A stretch of 64,000 nt of DNA from an uncultured Erythrobacter sp. (lineage in GTDB: Bacteria > Pseudomonadota > Alphaproteobacteria > Sphingomonadales > Sphingomonadaceae). The translations under genes and the position numbers were made by a program. Where the stretch lies: contig CANKYZ010000001.1 of assembly GCA_947488325.1 (NCBI GenBank), forward strand, positions 124,001-188,000, in the 5' to 3' direction. Below are positions 28,686 to 37,531 of the stretch, piece by piece. Within the stretch, counting starts at the first letter, position 1; every line of letters starts with the position of its first letter. Below the pieces are notes generated by a model. The model worked only from the letters and a program-made list of their open reading frames with translations. It ran no database searches and was not told the DNA's origin.

Positions 28686-29291
28686 ATGACCTACATCAAA
28701 ACCATCACTCCGTCTGATGCCAAAGGGCGGCTCGCCAAGATCTATGACCGCGTGCGCGGGGCCGATGGCCGCGTCGACAATATCCTCACCGCACACAGCC
28801 TGCGCCCGCCCAGCCTCGAAGGGCATATGGCGCTGTATAAAAACGTGCTGCACCATTCGGCCAATCAGGTGCCCAAGTGGTTTTTGGAAGTCATCGGTGT
28901 GCTGGTGAGCCTGCGCAATGGCTGCGCGTACTGCGTTGAGCATCATTTTGCCGGGCTGGAGCGCTTGCTGGATGATGCAGATGAGGCGGCGGCGATCCGC
29001 AGCTCTCTCGAAGGCGAATTGGCCGAAGGTGCAATATGGGGCGCGAAGGAAATTGCCGCGCTGCTTTATGCTGAGAAATTGACAATGCGCCCTGCCGATA
29101 TGGCCGAGACGGATGTGTCCGAACTGCGCGAGGCAGGCTGGGACGATGGCGAGATTCTCGAGATCAACCAAGTCGCCGCCTATTTCGCCTACGCCAACCG
29201 CACGGTCTTGGGACTGGGCGTGTCGATTAATGGCGAGCAGCTGGGCCTGTCACCCAATAGCAGCGAGGATGGCGATTGGGGGCATCAGTAG
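28686..29291 (+). CDS. AhpD/carboxymuconolactone decarboxylase-like protein
   Basis: Protein of 201 residues of the AhpD-like/CMD superfamily (peroxidase-related). The redox motif CAYCVEHH (Cys-X2-Cys with following His) sits in LRNGCAYCVEHHFAGLERLL, with an upstream Glu in FLEVIGVLVS, as in alkyl hydroperoxidase D. A second, degenerate helical half follows (EILEINQVAAYFAYANRTVLGLGV). Likely function is peroxide detoxification with a thiol partner. The start at 28686 (MTYIKTITPSD) is chosen over an in-frame Met 36 bases upstream because it fits family N-termini. Confidence 0.87.
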   Translation: MTYIKTITPSDAKGRLAKIYDRVRGADGRVDNILTAHSLRPPSLEGHMALYKNVLHHSANQVPKWFLEVIGVLVSLRNGCAYCVEHHFAGLERLLDDADEAAAIRSSLEGELAEGAIWGAKEIAALLYAEKLTMRPADMAETDVSELREAGWDDGEILEINQVAAYFAYANRTVLGLGVSINGEQLGLSPNSSEDGDWGHQ

Positions 29292-29324
29292 GGAAAAGGT
29301 GTAAGCTTCAGCCAATGTTTGCCT

Positions 29325-29756
29325 TCACTCGGGGTCACGCCTGTCTGCTTCGCGCTTAATCTCGCCGAAAATTTCGCGGAAGAAGTTATTTCTTTCGGTA
29401 GAACTGCCGACCAGCCAGCAGCCAATGAAAAATATCAATGCTTCACGAAAGCCAATCAGATACCAGACCAATCCCGACGTTCCATACTCTAGCCCAAGCG
29501 CCAAAAAAGCCGCTCGACCAATCGCTCGGTTGGAACGGTGACTTAATGCTCCGATCCTCGAACAGAGTTGCGTGTATTTTGCGGTGGCGAAGACAACCCC
29601 GACAATAAGGAGGGCTTTTACCGCTCCGAATTCAGTTGCTCCTGAAGCTAAAAAACTCACTCGATCAGACCAAGGTTCGAATATAAAACTGTAGATTGCA
29701 AACCCAATCAGAACGATTCCAAGGTCGCGAGTCGCATCCTTCCCTTTGAATACCAT
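29325..29756 (-). CDS. Small membrane protein of unknown function
   Basis: Protein of 143 residues with three to four hydrophobic segments (LGIVLIGFAIYSFIFEPW, AVKALLIVGVVFATAKY, SGLVWYLIGFREALIFFIGCWLVG) and a charged C-terminal tail (FFREIFGEIKREADRRD). No family recognised. The start at MVFKGKDAT (29756) is five bases after the mccB stop, so it is probably the last gene of the leucine operon. The local codon use is more AT-rich than mccB, which may hint at a different history. Confidence 0.6.
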   Translation of the reverse strand: MVFKGKDATRDLGIVLIGFAIYSFIFEPWSDRVSFLASGATEFGAVKALLIVGVVFATAKYTQLCSRIGALSHRSNRAIGRAAFLALGLEYGTSGLVWYLIGFREALIFFIGCWLVGSSTERNNFFREIFGEIKREADRRDPE

Positions 29757-29760
29757 CTCA

Positions 29761-31368
29761 TCACATCCTGAATACGCCAAAGCTTGGCCGTTCCGCAATC
29801 GGAGCCTCCAGCGTCGCCGCGAAAGCTAATCCCAACACATCACGCGTCTGCACGGGATCGATCACGCCGTCATCCCATAGGCGCGCGGTGGCGTAGTATG
29901 GGTTGCCTTCGTCTTCGTATTTCTGGCGGATCGGGGCTTTGAACTCTTCGGTCTGTTCTTCGGTCCAGCTGTCCGCGTCGCGGTGGACGGTAGCCAGAAC
30001 GCTGGCTGCTTGCTCACCGCCCATCACGGAAATGCGCGCATTGGGCCATGTGAAGAGGAAACGCGGCGAGTATGCCCGCCCGCACATGCCGTAATTGCCC
30101 GCTCCAAACGAACCGCCGATCACCACAGTAATCTTTGGCACGGTCGCGGTGGCCACAGCAGTGACGAGCTTCGCGCCGTGTTTGGCGATGCCCTCTGCTT
30201 CGTACTTCCCGCCAACCATAAAGCCGGAGATATTTTGCAGGAACAACAGCGGGATACGGCGTTGCTGGGCAAGCTCAATAAAGTGAGCGCCTTTTTGCGC
30301 GCTTTCAGAAAACAACACACCGTTATTGGCGAGGATCGCGATCGGCATGCCCCAAATATGCGCAAATCCGCACACGAGAGTACTGCCATATTGCGCCTTA
30401 AATTCGTGAAACTCGCTGCCATCGACCAGCCGGGCGATCACTTCCTTCACGTCATAGGGCGCGCGGACATCGTCTGGGATCACTGAGTACAGGTCGTCTG
30501 CGTCAAATTTGGGCGGGCGCGGGTCTTTCAACGCGATGTTTGCCGCCGCCCCAGTGTTCTCTCCCAAATGGCTGACAATATCGCGCACAATGGTCAGCGC
30601 ATGTTCGTCATTCTCAGCCAAGTGATCGACCACGCCCGATTTGCGCGCATGCAGATCGCCGCCACCAAGGTCTTCTGCTGTAATTTCTTCGCCCGTCGCG
30701 GCTTTCACCAATGGCGGTCCAGCAAGGAAAATTGTGCCCTGATTGCGCACAATCACTGTCTCATCCGACATGGCAGGTACATAGGCGCCGCCCGCCGTGC
30801 AGCTGCCCATGACGCAGGCAATTTGCGGGATGCCGAGTGCGGACATATTCGCTTGGTTAAAAAAGATGCGGCCAAAGTGATCGCGGTCGGGAAAGACCTC
30901 TGCCTGATGCGGCAGGTTCGCGCCGCCGCTATCGACCAAATAGATGCAGGGGAGCCGGTTTTCCTGCGCGATTTCCTGCGCGCGAAGATGCTTCTTCACC
31001 GTCATCGGATAATAGGTGCCGCCTTTAACGGTGGCGTCGTTGCACACGATCATGACCTGACGGCCCGACACGCGGCCAATGCCAGCGATCATCCCCGCGC
31101 CCGGGATATCGGTGTCGTAGAGACCGTTCGCCGCAAGTTGCCCGACCTCCAAGAATGGCGAACCGGGATCGAGCAAGCGCTCCACCCGCTCACGCGGCAG
31201 CAATTTACCGCGCGACACATGCCGCTCTCGGCTGCGCTCTGATCCGCCCAATGCGGCGGTCGCAACAGTCGTTCGGAGGTCTTCCGCCAGCCCCTTATTG
31301 TGCGTGAAGCGAGCTTTCGCCTCTGTGCTTTCGTTATCGAGTTTCGAAGTGAGAACAGGTGCTGTCAT
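29761..31368 (-). CDS. mccB: Methylcrotonyl-CoA carboxylase carboxyltransferase subunit
   Basis: Beta subunit that carboxylates 3-methylcrotonyl-CoA using biotin carried by the MccA subunit, in leucine degradation. 535 residues, the usual length. Seen: the N-terminal crotonase-fold half with [60 protein letters not shown], and [19 protein letters not shown]; the C-terminal half with [19 protein letters not shown] and [19 protein letters not shown]. Propionyl-CoA carboxylase beta is a relative, but the GGANLP/MCGRAY segments and ivd in the same operon favour mccB. mccA (biotin subunit) is not in this cluster. Confidence 0.93.
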   Translation of the reverse strand: MTAPVLTSKLDNESTEAKARFTHNKGLAEDLRTTVATAALGGSERSRERHVSRGKLLPRERVERLLDPGSPFLEVGQLAANGLYDTDIPGAGMIAGIGRVSGRQVMIVCNDATVKGGTYYPMTVKKHLRAQEIAQENRLPCIYLVDSGGANLPHQAEVFPDRDHFGRIFFNQANMSALGIPQIACVMGSCTAGGAYVPAMSDETVIVRNQGTIFLAGPPLVKAATGEEITAEDLGGGDLHARKSGVVDHLAENDEHALTIVRDIVSHLGENTGAAANIALKDPRPPKFDADDLYSVIPDDVRAPYDVKEVIARLVDGSEFHEFKAQYGSTLVCGFAHIWGMPIAILANNGVLFSESAQKGAHFIELAQQRRIPLLFLQNISGFMVGGKYEAEGIAKHGAKLVTAVATATVPKITVVIGGSFGAGNYGMCGRAYSPRFLFTWPNARISVMGGEQAASVLATVHRDADSWTEEQTEEFKAPIRQKYEDEGNPYYATARLWDDGVIDPVQTRDVLGLAFAATLEAPIAERPSFGVFRM

Positions 31369-31664
31369 GTTTGCTCTTCCAAACCCTTCACAATAATCGC
31401 CTCAGACGTGCTGCCCGCGTCGCGGAATTTGCCAATTTCTTGATACTCGGGCGAGGTCAGCCAAGTGAAAAGCTTGGGCTTGTCCGGGAATTCCATAAGG
31501 ACCGAACGCGTCGCCGTCCATTTGCCGCTGAGATCTTGCGGTTCCTCATCAACACTGAGCATCTTGCCCTCGAACTTTTCGAAGATGTCCATGAACTGCG
31601 CTTCGTATTTGTCATATTCGGCGCGGTCATGGATCGTCATGCGAGAGATCATATAGACTGGCAT
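31365..31664 (-). CDS. DUF1330 family protein
   Basis: Small protein of 99 residues with a ferredoxin-like fold expected from the family. It starts [30 protein letters not shown] at 31664 and contains [30 protein letters not shown], the DUF1330 core. It overlaps the upstream membrane-protein stop by one base and the mccB start by four bases (ATGA), so translational coupling in the leucine operon is likely. The frame open to 31865 is an overlap artefact. Confidence 0.88.
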   Translation of the reverse strand: MPVYMISRMTIHDRAEYDKYEAQFMDIFEKFEGKMLSVDEEPQDLSGKWTATRSVLMEFPDKPKLFTWLTSPEYQEIGKFRDAGSTSEAIIVKGLEEQT

Positions 31665-32017
31665 CAGAGCACCTCCCCAGCGAGAATTAGAAGTCCTATC
31701 AAAGACAGCAGAAAGCCGCCCGGATGTTTGGCCTTCATAATGATCAGATTGGTGATCCCTAGTATGATCCAAAGCCCGCCTGTCGCCCAGATCAGCAATG
31801 ATGGCACATCTGGCAGCACGATGGTCAGAGCGGTAAGCAGAAAAAAGCCCGAAGCAGAATGCCATCCAAAGCGCGTTATGCCTTGCGTCATGGGCGCCTG
31901 AATAAACGGATCGTCCACGGCCAGCGTCGGTGCGATCAGCTTCTTCTCACCCATCACAGAATGGAATATCGTGGCAAAGATGATCAAGCTAGCCGCGATA
32001 ATGTGAAGCACGCTCAC
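31664..32017 (-). CDS. Small membrane protein within the leucine operon
   Basis: Protein of 117 residues with four predicted membrane segments (LHIIAASLIIFATIFHSVMG, WHSASGFFLLTALTIVL, LLIWATGGLWIILGITNLI, FLLSLIGLLILAGEVL). It overlaps ivd by four bases and the DUF1330 gene by one base, so it is firmly part of the operon. Function unknown; no transport motif is seen. Confidence 0.75.
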   Translation of the reverse strand: MSVLHIIAASLIIFATIFHSVMGEKKLIAPTLAVDDPFIQAPMTQGITRFGWHSASGFFLLTALTIVLPDVPSLLIWATGGLWIILGITNLIIMKAKHPGGFLLSLIGLLILAGEVL

Positions 32018-33180
32018 CCCGCCGCTCCAATCAGTTCACGCCCAATCAGCATCCGCCTAATCTCGTTCGTGCCAGCGCCAATATCGAGCAATTTCGCATC
32101 GCGCATATAGCGCTCCACTGGCCAGTCAAGCGTGTAGCCTGCGCCGCCCAGCGCCTGCACGCTTTCCGCCGCAACACGGAACGCGTTCTCCGATGACAAC
32201 AGGATCACACCCGCCGCATCGAAGCGCGTCGTCTGGCCCGCATCACACGCTTTCGCGACCGCATAAGTATAAGCGCGCGCCGATTGCAGCGCGACATACA
32301 TGTCAGCAACTTTTGCCTGCATCAGCTGGAACGACCCAATGGGTTTACCGAATTGGGTGCGCTCTCGTAGGTAAGGAATTACGCAATCGAGACACGCCTG
32401 CATAATGCCGAGCTGAATGCCGGACAGCACCACGCGCTCATAATCCAGCCCGCTCATCAACACGCCCACGCCGCCATTGACCGGGCCCATGACCCGGGTT
32501 TCAGGAATATGGCAATCATCGAAGACCAATTCGGCGGTGGGCGATCCCTTCATGCCGACTTTCTCAATCTTCTGGCCGATCGAAAATCCTTCGTCGTCCT
32601 TCTCGATCAGAAATGCCGTGATCCCGCGCGATCCGGCGCTGCCATCGGTTTTGGCATAGACGACCAGAGCATCCGCCTCTGGTGCGTTAGTGATCCAGAA
32701 CTTAGTTCCGTTTAGGACATATCCGCCCTGTACAGCCTCTGCTTTCAGCTTCATCGAAACCACGTCGGACCCGGCGGAAGCTTCACTCATCGCGAGGCTG
32801 CCGACATGTTCGCCCGAAATCAATCCGGGGAGGTATTTCGCCCTTTGCTCATCATTGCCCCAACGGCGGATCTGATTGATGCAGAGGTTGGAATGCGCGC
32901 CGTAAGACAGGCCCAGCGACGCGCTGGCACGGCTGACTTCCTCAACCGCAATGACGTGTTCGAGATAGCCCAAGCCCAGACCGCCATCAGCCTCATCCAC
33001 TGTGATACCATGGAGGCCAAGCTCACCCATCGGCGCCCATAGTTCGCGCGGAAACCAATCATCGCGGTCGATCTTATCAGCCAGCGGCATGATTTTCTCG
33101 TCAGCAAAGCGGCCCACACTGTCGCGGATCATCTCCGCGCTTTCGCCAAGCTGGAAATCAAATTGAGGGGTAGTGCGCAT
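32014..33180 (-). CDS. ivd: Isovaleryl-CoA dehydrogenase
   Basis: FAD-dependent acyl-CoA dehydrogenase of 388 residues that oxidises isovaleryl-CoA to 3-methylcrotonyl-CoA, the step before MccAB. The catalytic Glu is in SGLDYERVVLSGIQLG, at the position special to isovaleryl-CoA dehydrogenases rather than the later position of short/medium-chain enzymes. Also seen: LAMSEASAGSDVVSMKLKA, KFWITNAPEADALVVYAKT, and the end DWPVERYMRDAKLLDIGAGTNEIRRMLIGRELIG. It is the first gene of a leftward leucine-degradation operon. Confidence 0.94.
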   Translation of the reverse strand: MRTTPQFDFQLGESAEMIRDSVGRFADEKIMPLADKIDRDDWFPRELWAPMGELGLHGITVDEADGGLGLGYLEHVIAVEEVSRASASLGLSYGAHSNLCINQIRRWGNDEQRAKYLPGLISGEHVGSLAMSEASAGSDVVSMKLKAEAVQGGYVLNGTKFWITNAPEADALVVYAKTDGSAGSRGITAFLIEKDDEGFSIGQKIEKVGMKGSPTAELVFDDCHIPETRVMGPVNGGVGVLMSGLDYERVVLSGIQLGIMQACLDCVIPYLRERTQFGKPIGSFQLMQAKVADMYVALQSARAYTYAVAKACDAGQTTRFDAAGVILLSSENAFRVAAESVQALGGAGYTLDWPVERYMRDAKLLDIGAGTNEIRRMLIGRELIGAAG

Positions 33181-33280
33181 GGAAATCTCTCATCTGTCGG
33201 TCGGAAGCGAATAAGCCAGAGCCTGCGCCTCGCATGTATCATGCAGTGGCCTTAGCAATCCGCCCACAGAACGCCAACGC

Positions 33281-34192
33281 TTGGCGCGCGCGCATTTGGC
33301 ATCTAGGTTGATTTTCAAGAATACCGGTTTGAAACCGCCGCACGGCAGTGGACGACAGCAATTATCAGGGGCCAGACTGATCTCAGCATCACATCCAAGC
33401 GCAGACAACAACGGCACCATCTTGTCTTTTGAAGCGACAGAGCGCCGATATGGTGACGTGATTGCTGTCGGCTGCGTTACTTGTTCTATCGCAGCCGGGA
33501 GCTTCGTCGCACTGGTCGGTTCCTCTGGGTCAGGCAAATCCACGCTTTTGAAAATGGTCAACACGCTGGTGACGCCCAGCGGCGGACGAGTGCTATTTGG
33601 CGGCGAAGATGTCACGCTGCTCAAACAATCACAGCTGCGACGCCGGGTTGGTTATGTCTTTCAAGGCATCGGCCTATTCCCGCATTTCACCGTCGGAGAA
33701 AACATCGCCATCGGCCCGCGCCTTGCCGGAGAAAAGCTAAGCGCGAACCGCATTGCAGAACTGCTGGCACTGGTGGAGTTAGAGCCGAACATCGCGAGCC
33801 GCATGCCCGATGCGCTTTCAGGCGGGCAGCGCCAGCGGGTTGGTGTCGCACGTGCATTGGCAGGCGATCCGGAGCTCCTTATCATGGACGAACCCTTCGG
33901 CGCGCTCGATCCGATCACCCGCGATGCTCTGGGCAACAAAGTGCGCGAGCTTCATGAAAAACTTGGCCTCACCACGATCATGGTCACGCATGACATGGCC
34001 GAAGCATTGCTGTTGGCAGACCGGGTTTTGGTGATGTCTCACGGTGATTTGGTGGCGGATCACACTCCGCACGAACTGCTCGCAAGAGAAGGCGGAGAGA
34101 TTGCGCAGGGACTGGTAGCGGTACCGCGTCAGCAGGCAGAACGACTGGCCATGATGGAGAAATCCGGCGCTCAAATGAGTGACCAGCCATGA
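33281..34192 (+). CDS. ABC transporter ATP-binding protein, osmoprotectant/ergothioneine type
   Basis: ATPase of an importer, about 256-303 residues depending on start. Walker A is GSSGSGKST, the signature is LSGGQRQRVGVARAL, Walker B is LLIMDEPFGALDP, and the switch His is in VTHDMAEALL. The IGLFPHFTVGENIAIGPRL segment is typical of OpuCA/OsmV-like ATPases. The first in-frame start is TTG at 33281; TTG at 33422, just before LSFEATERRYGD, gives a more family-like N-terminus. Unlike many OpuCA proteins there is no CBS pair at the C-terminus. The gene overlaps the permease-binding protein gene by four bases. Confidence 0.88.
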   Translation: MARAHLASRLIFKNTGLKPPHGSGRQQLSGARLISASHPSADNNGTILSFEATERRYGDVIAVGCVTCSIAAGSFVALVGSSGSGKSTLLKMVNTLVTPSGGRVLFGGEDVTLLKQSQLRRRVGYVFQGIGLFPHFTVGENIAIGPRLAGEKLSANRIAELLALVELEPNIASRMPDALSGGQRQRVGVARALAGDPELLIMDEPFGALDPITRDALGNKVRELHEKLGLTTIMVTHDMAEALLLADRVLVMSHGDLVADHTPHELLAREGGEIAQGLVAVPRQQAERLAMMEKSGAQMSDQP

Positions 34193-35727
34193 ACGAAATC
34201 TGGAGCATACTGCTTGGCCTAGGCGACAAATTCGCCGCGCATATCGTCCTATCCGCTAGCGCCATTGGGCTTGGAATGCTAGTCGCTCTGCCGCTGGCTG
34301 TGTGGGCAAGCCGTTCACCAACAATCGCACGCTTTGCATTGGGGTTTGCAAGTCTAGTGCAGACCATCCCGGCACTGGCACTGCTCGCGCTGTTCTTTCC
34401 GATCTTGCTTAGCCTGCGGGTGGTATTTGGGGAGGACTTACCAACGTTAGGTTTCCTGCCCGCTTTGCTCGCCTTGGCGCTCTATGCTTTGCTGCCGATA
34501 TTGCGCAATGCGGTGACTGCGCAAGCCAATCTCGACCCCGGCGTGCTCGAAGCGGCAGACGGCGTGGGGATGACCAAATGGCAGAAACTGGCGCTGGTCG
34601 AAGCGCCGCTTTCCGCGCCCTTTGTGATGGCGGGTATTCGCACCGCCAGCGTCTGGACGATTGGCGCGGCCACTCTGGCAACTACCATTGGTCAGCCGAG
34701 CCTGGGTGACCCAATCTTTGCCGGGTTGCAGACTCAAAACTGGGCTTTGGTGCTGGCGGGTTGCATCGCGAGCGCAGGGCTGGCGCTAGTTGTCGATGCG
34801 CTTCTGGGCCTGGTTGAGCGCGGCTTTGCGAACCGCAATCGCTGGCAATATGGCGCGGGGATCGCGGTGGTGGCGCTGGGTGTAATGGGTGCGCTTGCCT
34901 ATCAATCAGGCGGCGATGACGACGACACGATCATCATCGCATCAAAGCAATTTTCCGAGCAATATATTCTTGCCCAGTTGATCGGATCACGGCTGGAAGC
35001 GGCGGGCTATTCGGTTGAATATCGCGATGGACTGGGCTCCGCTGTGGTGCACAGCGCTGTCGCATCCTCCAGCATTGATATTTCGGTCGATTACACCGGT
35101 ACGATCTGGACCAACGAGCTTGAGCGTACCGACAATCCAGGACGTGAGGTGATGTATGACACGATCGTTGAATGGGAGCGCGCGAACACCGGGGTCCGCG
35201 TGCTTGGCCGATTGGGTTTCGAAAACGCTTATGCTTTTGCGATGCGAGAAGATCGCGCCGCCGAATTGGGCGTAACTTCGTTGGAACAATTGGTACGGTT
35301 CAGCCCCGACTTGACAGTTGGCGGTGATCCTGAGTTTTTTGAACGCCCCGAATGGATCGCGGTGCGCGATGCTTACGGAATGCGGTTTGGTGAAACGCGC
35401 AATTTCTCACCCACCTTTATGTACAATGCCCTGCGATCAGGAGAAGCTGATGTGATCAGTGCCTACACTTCGGACGGGCGGATTGCGGCGGATCGGCTGG
35501 TCGTGTTGGAAGACCCGCGCGGGGCTTTGCCCAGCTATGATGCGATGTTGATGATGTCACCCCGCATTGCTGACGATGAAGGAATCGCCCGCGCGCTTCA
35601 GCCGCTAATCGGGGCGATCTCTGTCGACGCCATGCGAGAGGCCAATTTCGCTGTAGACCGGGAAGGTGAAGGCAAGCTCAGCCCCGCCGATGCAGCCGCA
35701 GATTTGGCTCAGAAGATTGGCTTGTAG
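34189..35727 (+). CDS. ABC importer permease fused to substrate-binding domain
   Basis: Fusion of 512 residues. Residues 1-240 form a BPD-type permease with about six membrane segments and the conserved loop ADGVGMTKWQKLALVEAPLSAP. After a further helix (GAGIAVVALGVMGALAY) residues 245-512 are an OpuAC/OsmF-type binding domain: IIASKQFSEQYILAQLIGSRLE, DGLGSAVVHSAV, SVDYTGTIWTNEL, and SAYTSDGRIAA. Domain order matches both choline/glycine-betaine OpuC-type and EgtU (ergothioneine) fusions. The aromatic-cage residues that would separate them cannot be judged without alignment. Coupled to the ATPase gene by ATGA. Confidence 0.88.
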   Translation: MNEIWSILLGLGDKFAAHIVLSASAIGLGMLVALPLAVWASRSPTIARFALGFASLVQTIPALALLALFFPILLSLRVVFGEDLPTLGFLPALLALALYALLPILRNAVTAQANLDPGVLEAADGVGMTKWQKLALVEAPLSAPFVMAGIRTASVWTIGAATLATTIGQPSLGDPIFAGLQTQNWALVLAGCIASAGLALVVDALLGLVERGFANRNRWQYGAGIAVVALGVMGALAYQSGGDDDDTIIIASKQFSEQYILAQLIGSRLEAAGYSVEYRDGLGSAVVHSAVASSSIDISVDYTGTIWTNELERTDNPGREVMYDTIVEWERANTGVRVLGRLGFENAYAFAMREDRAAELGVTSLEQLVRFSPDLTVGGDPEFFERPEWIAVRDAYGMRFGETRNFSPTFMYNALRSGEADVISAYTSDGRIAADRLVVLEDPRGALPSYDAMLMMSPRIADDEGIARALQPLIGAISVDAMREANFAVDREGEGKLSPADAAADLAQKIGL

Positions 35728-35765
35728 GGGATATCTGCGACCATTGATCAGATCACCGCAAACTA

Positions 35766-37442
35766 TCAATCGAACCCGACTCCAATCGGCCAACGGCGCC
35801 CGCAAACACCCAAAACCTTGAACAGCAACCCCATCTGGCCATCATCAACCAGCCGCTCATATTGCCGGGCAAGCTTATCAGCCTCTGCTGGGTTTTTGCG
35901 TTTCAAGGCTTCGTGGCGAACATCGATACCCATTTGCCGCAACCATTCACCCTGCATCTGCAGCCCCATGACATCGGCGCCATTCTTCTTGGTCACATCT
36001 TTTAGCAGCTCAAAATCAACATGGGCGGTAATGTCGGCCTCACCCGGATGGGATAGCACATCAACTTTTTCATGCGCCCGGATTGCCTGCACGGTTGATC
36101 CTGCGCGCAGTTCAAACGAACCATAATCGATGATGAGCGCAGCGCCGCCTTGCTCATTCAAGCGCTGAGCAATCTCGGTCATGATCGCACTTGCGGCAGG
36201 GCTGGTTTCGATCATCGTTCCTTGCGATGCGCTTTTCCAGCTTTTGGGGACGATCGAGTCCATCGGTTGATCACCGGCGACAAAGACAAGTTCATCCCCT
36301 TCGAGCCCGACCATGCGCTCGTGCCAACCCACCGCCGATCGCACGAGCTGATGGATGGGCAGAGCGTCAAAGAATTCGTTGCCGACAATCAGCAAAGGCG
36401 CATCGGTTGGCAGGGTTGATAGGTCATCGTGATGGATCGCATCGGGAATGGCCTCACTCTGAATTTTGCGCAGCGTCGGGGATGTTTCGACAAAATGAAC
36501 CTGCGGATCGAATTCGTATTTCGCTGCGGTGCGCAAGGCATCCTTGGTAAGCGTTCCGCGGCCCGCCCCCATTTCCACAAAATGGATCTTTTTGCGTGAG
36601 CCCATCCTCACCCACAAATCAGCAAACCAGAGGCCGATCAATTCGCCGAACATCTGGCTGACTTCGGGAGCGGTGATGAAATCGCCTTCTTCGCCAAGCG
36701 GATCGCGGCTGGTATAATAGCGTGCGTTACTTTCCGCGATGTAGTGGGCGAGGCTGATCGGACCAGTCTCACGGATCAGACGGCGGAAGGTTTTGCCAAG
36801 ATCTTTGGCTTTGGCAGCGGCTTCCTGCTGCGCTGCCTTTTCCGCTTCGGCTGCGGCTTTTGCAGCCTTTTCTGCTTCAGCGGCCTCTTTCGCCCTTAGT
36901 TTTTCAGCGGCTGCTTTTTCTTTGGCCTCCGCTTTCGCTTTGGTTTCGGCCTCTTTCTTTACCTTGGCTTCTGCGGCGGCCTTAGCTTTGGCCTCACGCT
37001 CCAACCGGGCTTTCTCTTCGGCTTCAGCCTTGGCTTTGGCTTTGGCTTTGGCGGCAGCTTCGTTGCGAGCTGTCTCGGCAGCCAGCGCTTTTGCTTTTTC
37101 CTCGGCTTCCTGCTTCGCCTTGGCCTCTCCCTCACGCTTGGCCAGAGCTTCGGCTTCGCGATTGGCTTTCTCTTCCGCCTCTTTCTTCGCTTTGGCTTCT
37201 GCTGCTAGGCGCGCCTTCTTCTCGGCTTCGGCCTTTGCCTTGGCGGCTTCTATTGCTTTGGCTGCCTCTGCGGCTGCCTTTGCTTCTACGACAGCCCTTG
37301 CCTTCGCAGCCGCCTCAGCGTCCGCTTGTGCCTTGGCCGCTTCTTCTGCGTCTGCTTTGGCCTTAGCCTCCGCCTCTCTGAAGGCTTTTGCCTCGGCATC
37401 TTTGTTGGCCTTGGATGTTGCACGCACTTCTGGTGTGCCCAT
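35766..37442 (-). CDS. MidA/NDUFAF7-type methyltransferase with Ala/Lys/Glu-rich extension
   Basis: Class I SAM-dependent methyltransferase of the MidA group (NDUFAF7 methylates a complex I subunit in mitochondria). The catalytic part, about 340 C-terminal residues, starts FRRLIRETGPISLAHYIAESN and has EMGAGRGTLTKDALR (SAM motif) and NEFFDALPIHQLV. It is preceded by over 200 residues of Ala/Lys/Glu-rich repeats (AEAKAKAEAEEKARLEREAK and similar), a long coiled coil like TolA domain II, unusual for this family. The frame opens at 37634, overlapping lgt by 103 bases; ATG 37442 is used here, with GTG 37463 and TTG 37490 as alternatives. lgt lies just upstream. Confidence 0.85.
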   Translation of the reverse strand: MGTPEVRATSKANKDAEAKAFREAEAKAKADAEEAAKAQADAEAAAKARAVVEAKAAAEAAKAIEAAKAKAEAEKKARLAAEAKAKKEAEEKANREAEALAKREGEAKAKQEAEEKAKALAAETARNEAAAKAKAKAKAEAEEKARLEREAKAKAAAEAKVKKEAETKAKAEAKEKAAAEKLRAKEAAEAEKAAKAAAEAEKAAQQEAAAKAKDLGKTFRRLIRETGPISLAHYIAESNARYYTSRDPLGEEGDFITAPEVSQMFGELIGLWFADLWVRMGSRKKIHFVEMGAGRGTLTKDALRTAAKYEFDPQVHFVETSPTLRKIQSEAIPDAIHHDDLSTLPTDAPLLIVGNEFFDALPIHQLVRSAVGWHERMVGLEGDELVFVAGDQPMDSIVPKSWKSASQGTMIETSPAASAIMTEIAQRLNEQGGAALIIDYGSFELRAGSTVQAIRAHEKVDVLSHPGEADITAHVDFELLKDVTKKNGADVMGLQMQGEWLRQMGIDVRHEALKRKNPAEADKLARQYERLVDDGQMGLLFKVLGVCGRRWPIGVGFD

Positions 37443-37531
37443 CGCGGTGTCATCCGGGGCCACGATTTCGGTCCCGTCTGCTTCGATCAAACGCAGTGTG
37501 CTGGGCCATGGACGGCGCAGCGTGATGACGC

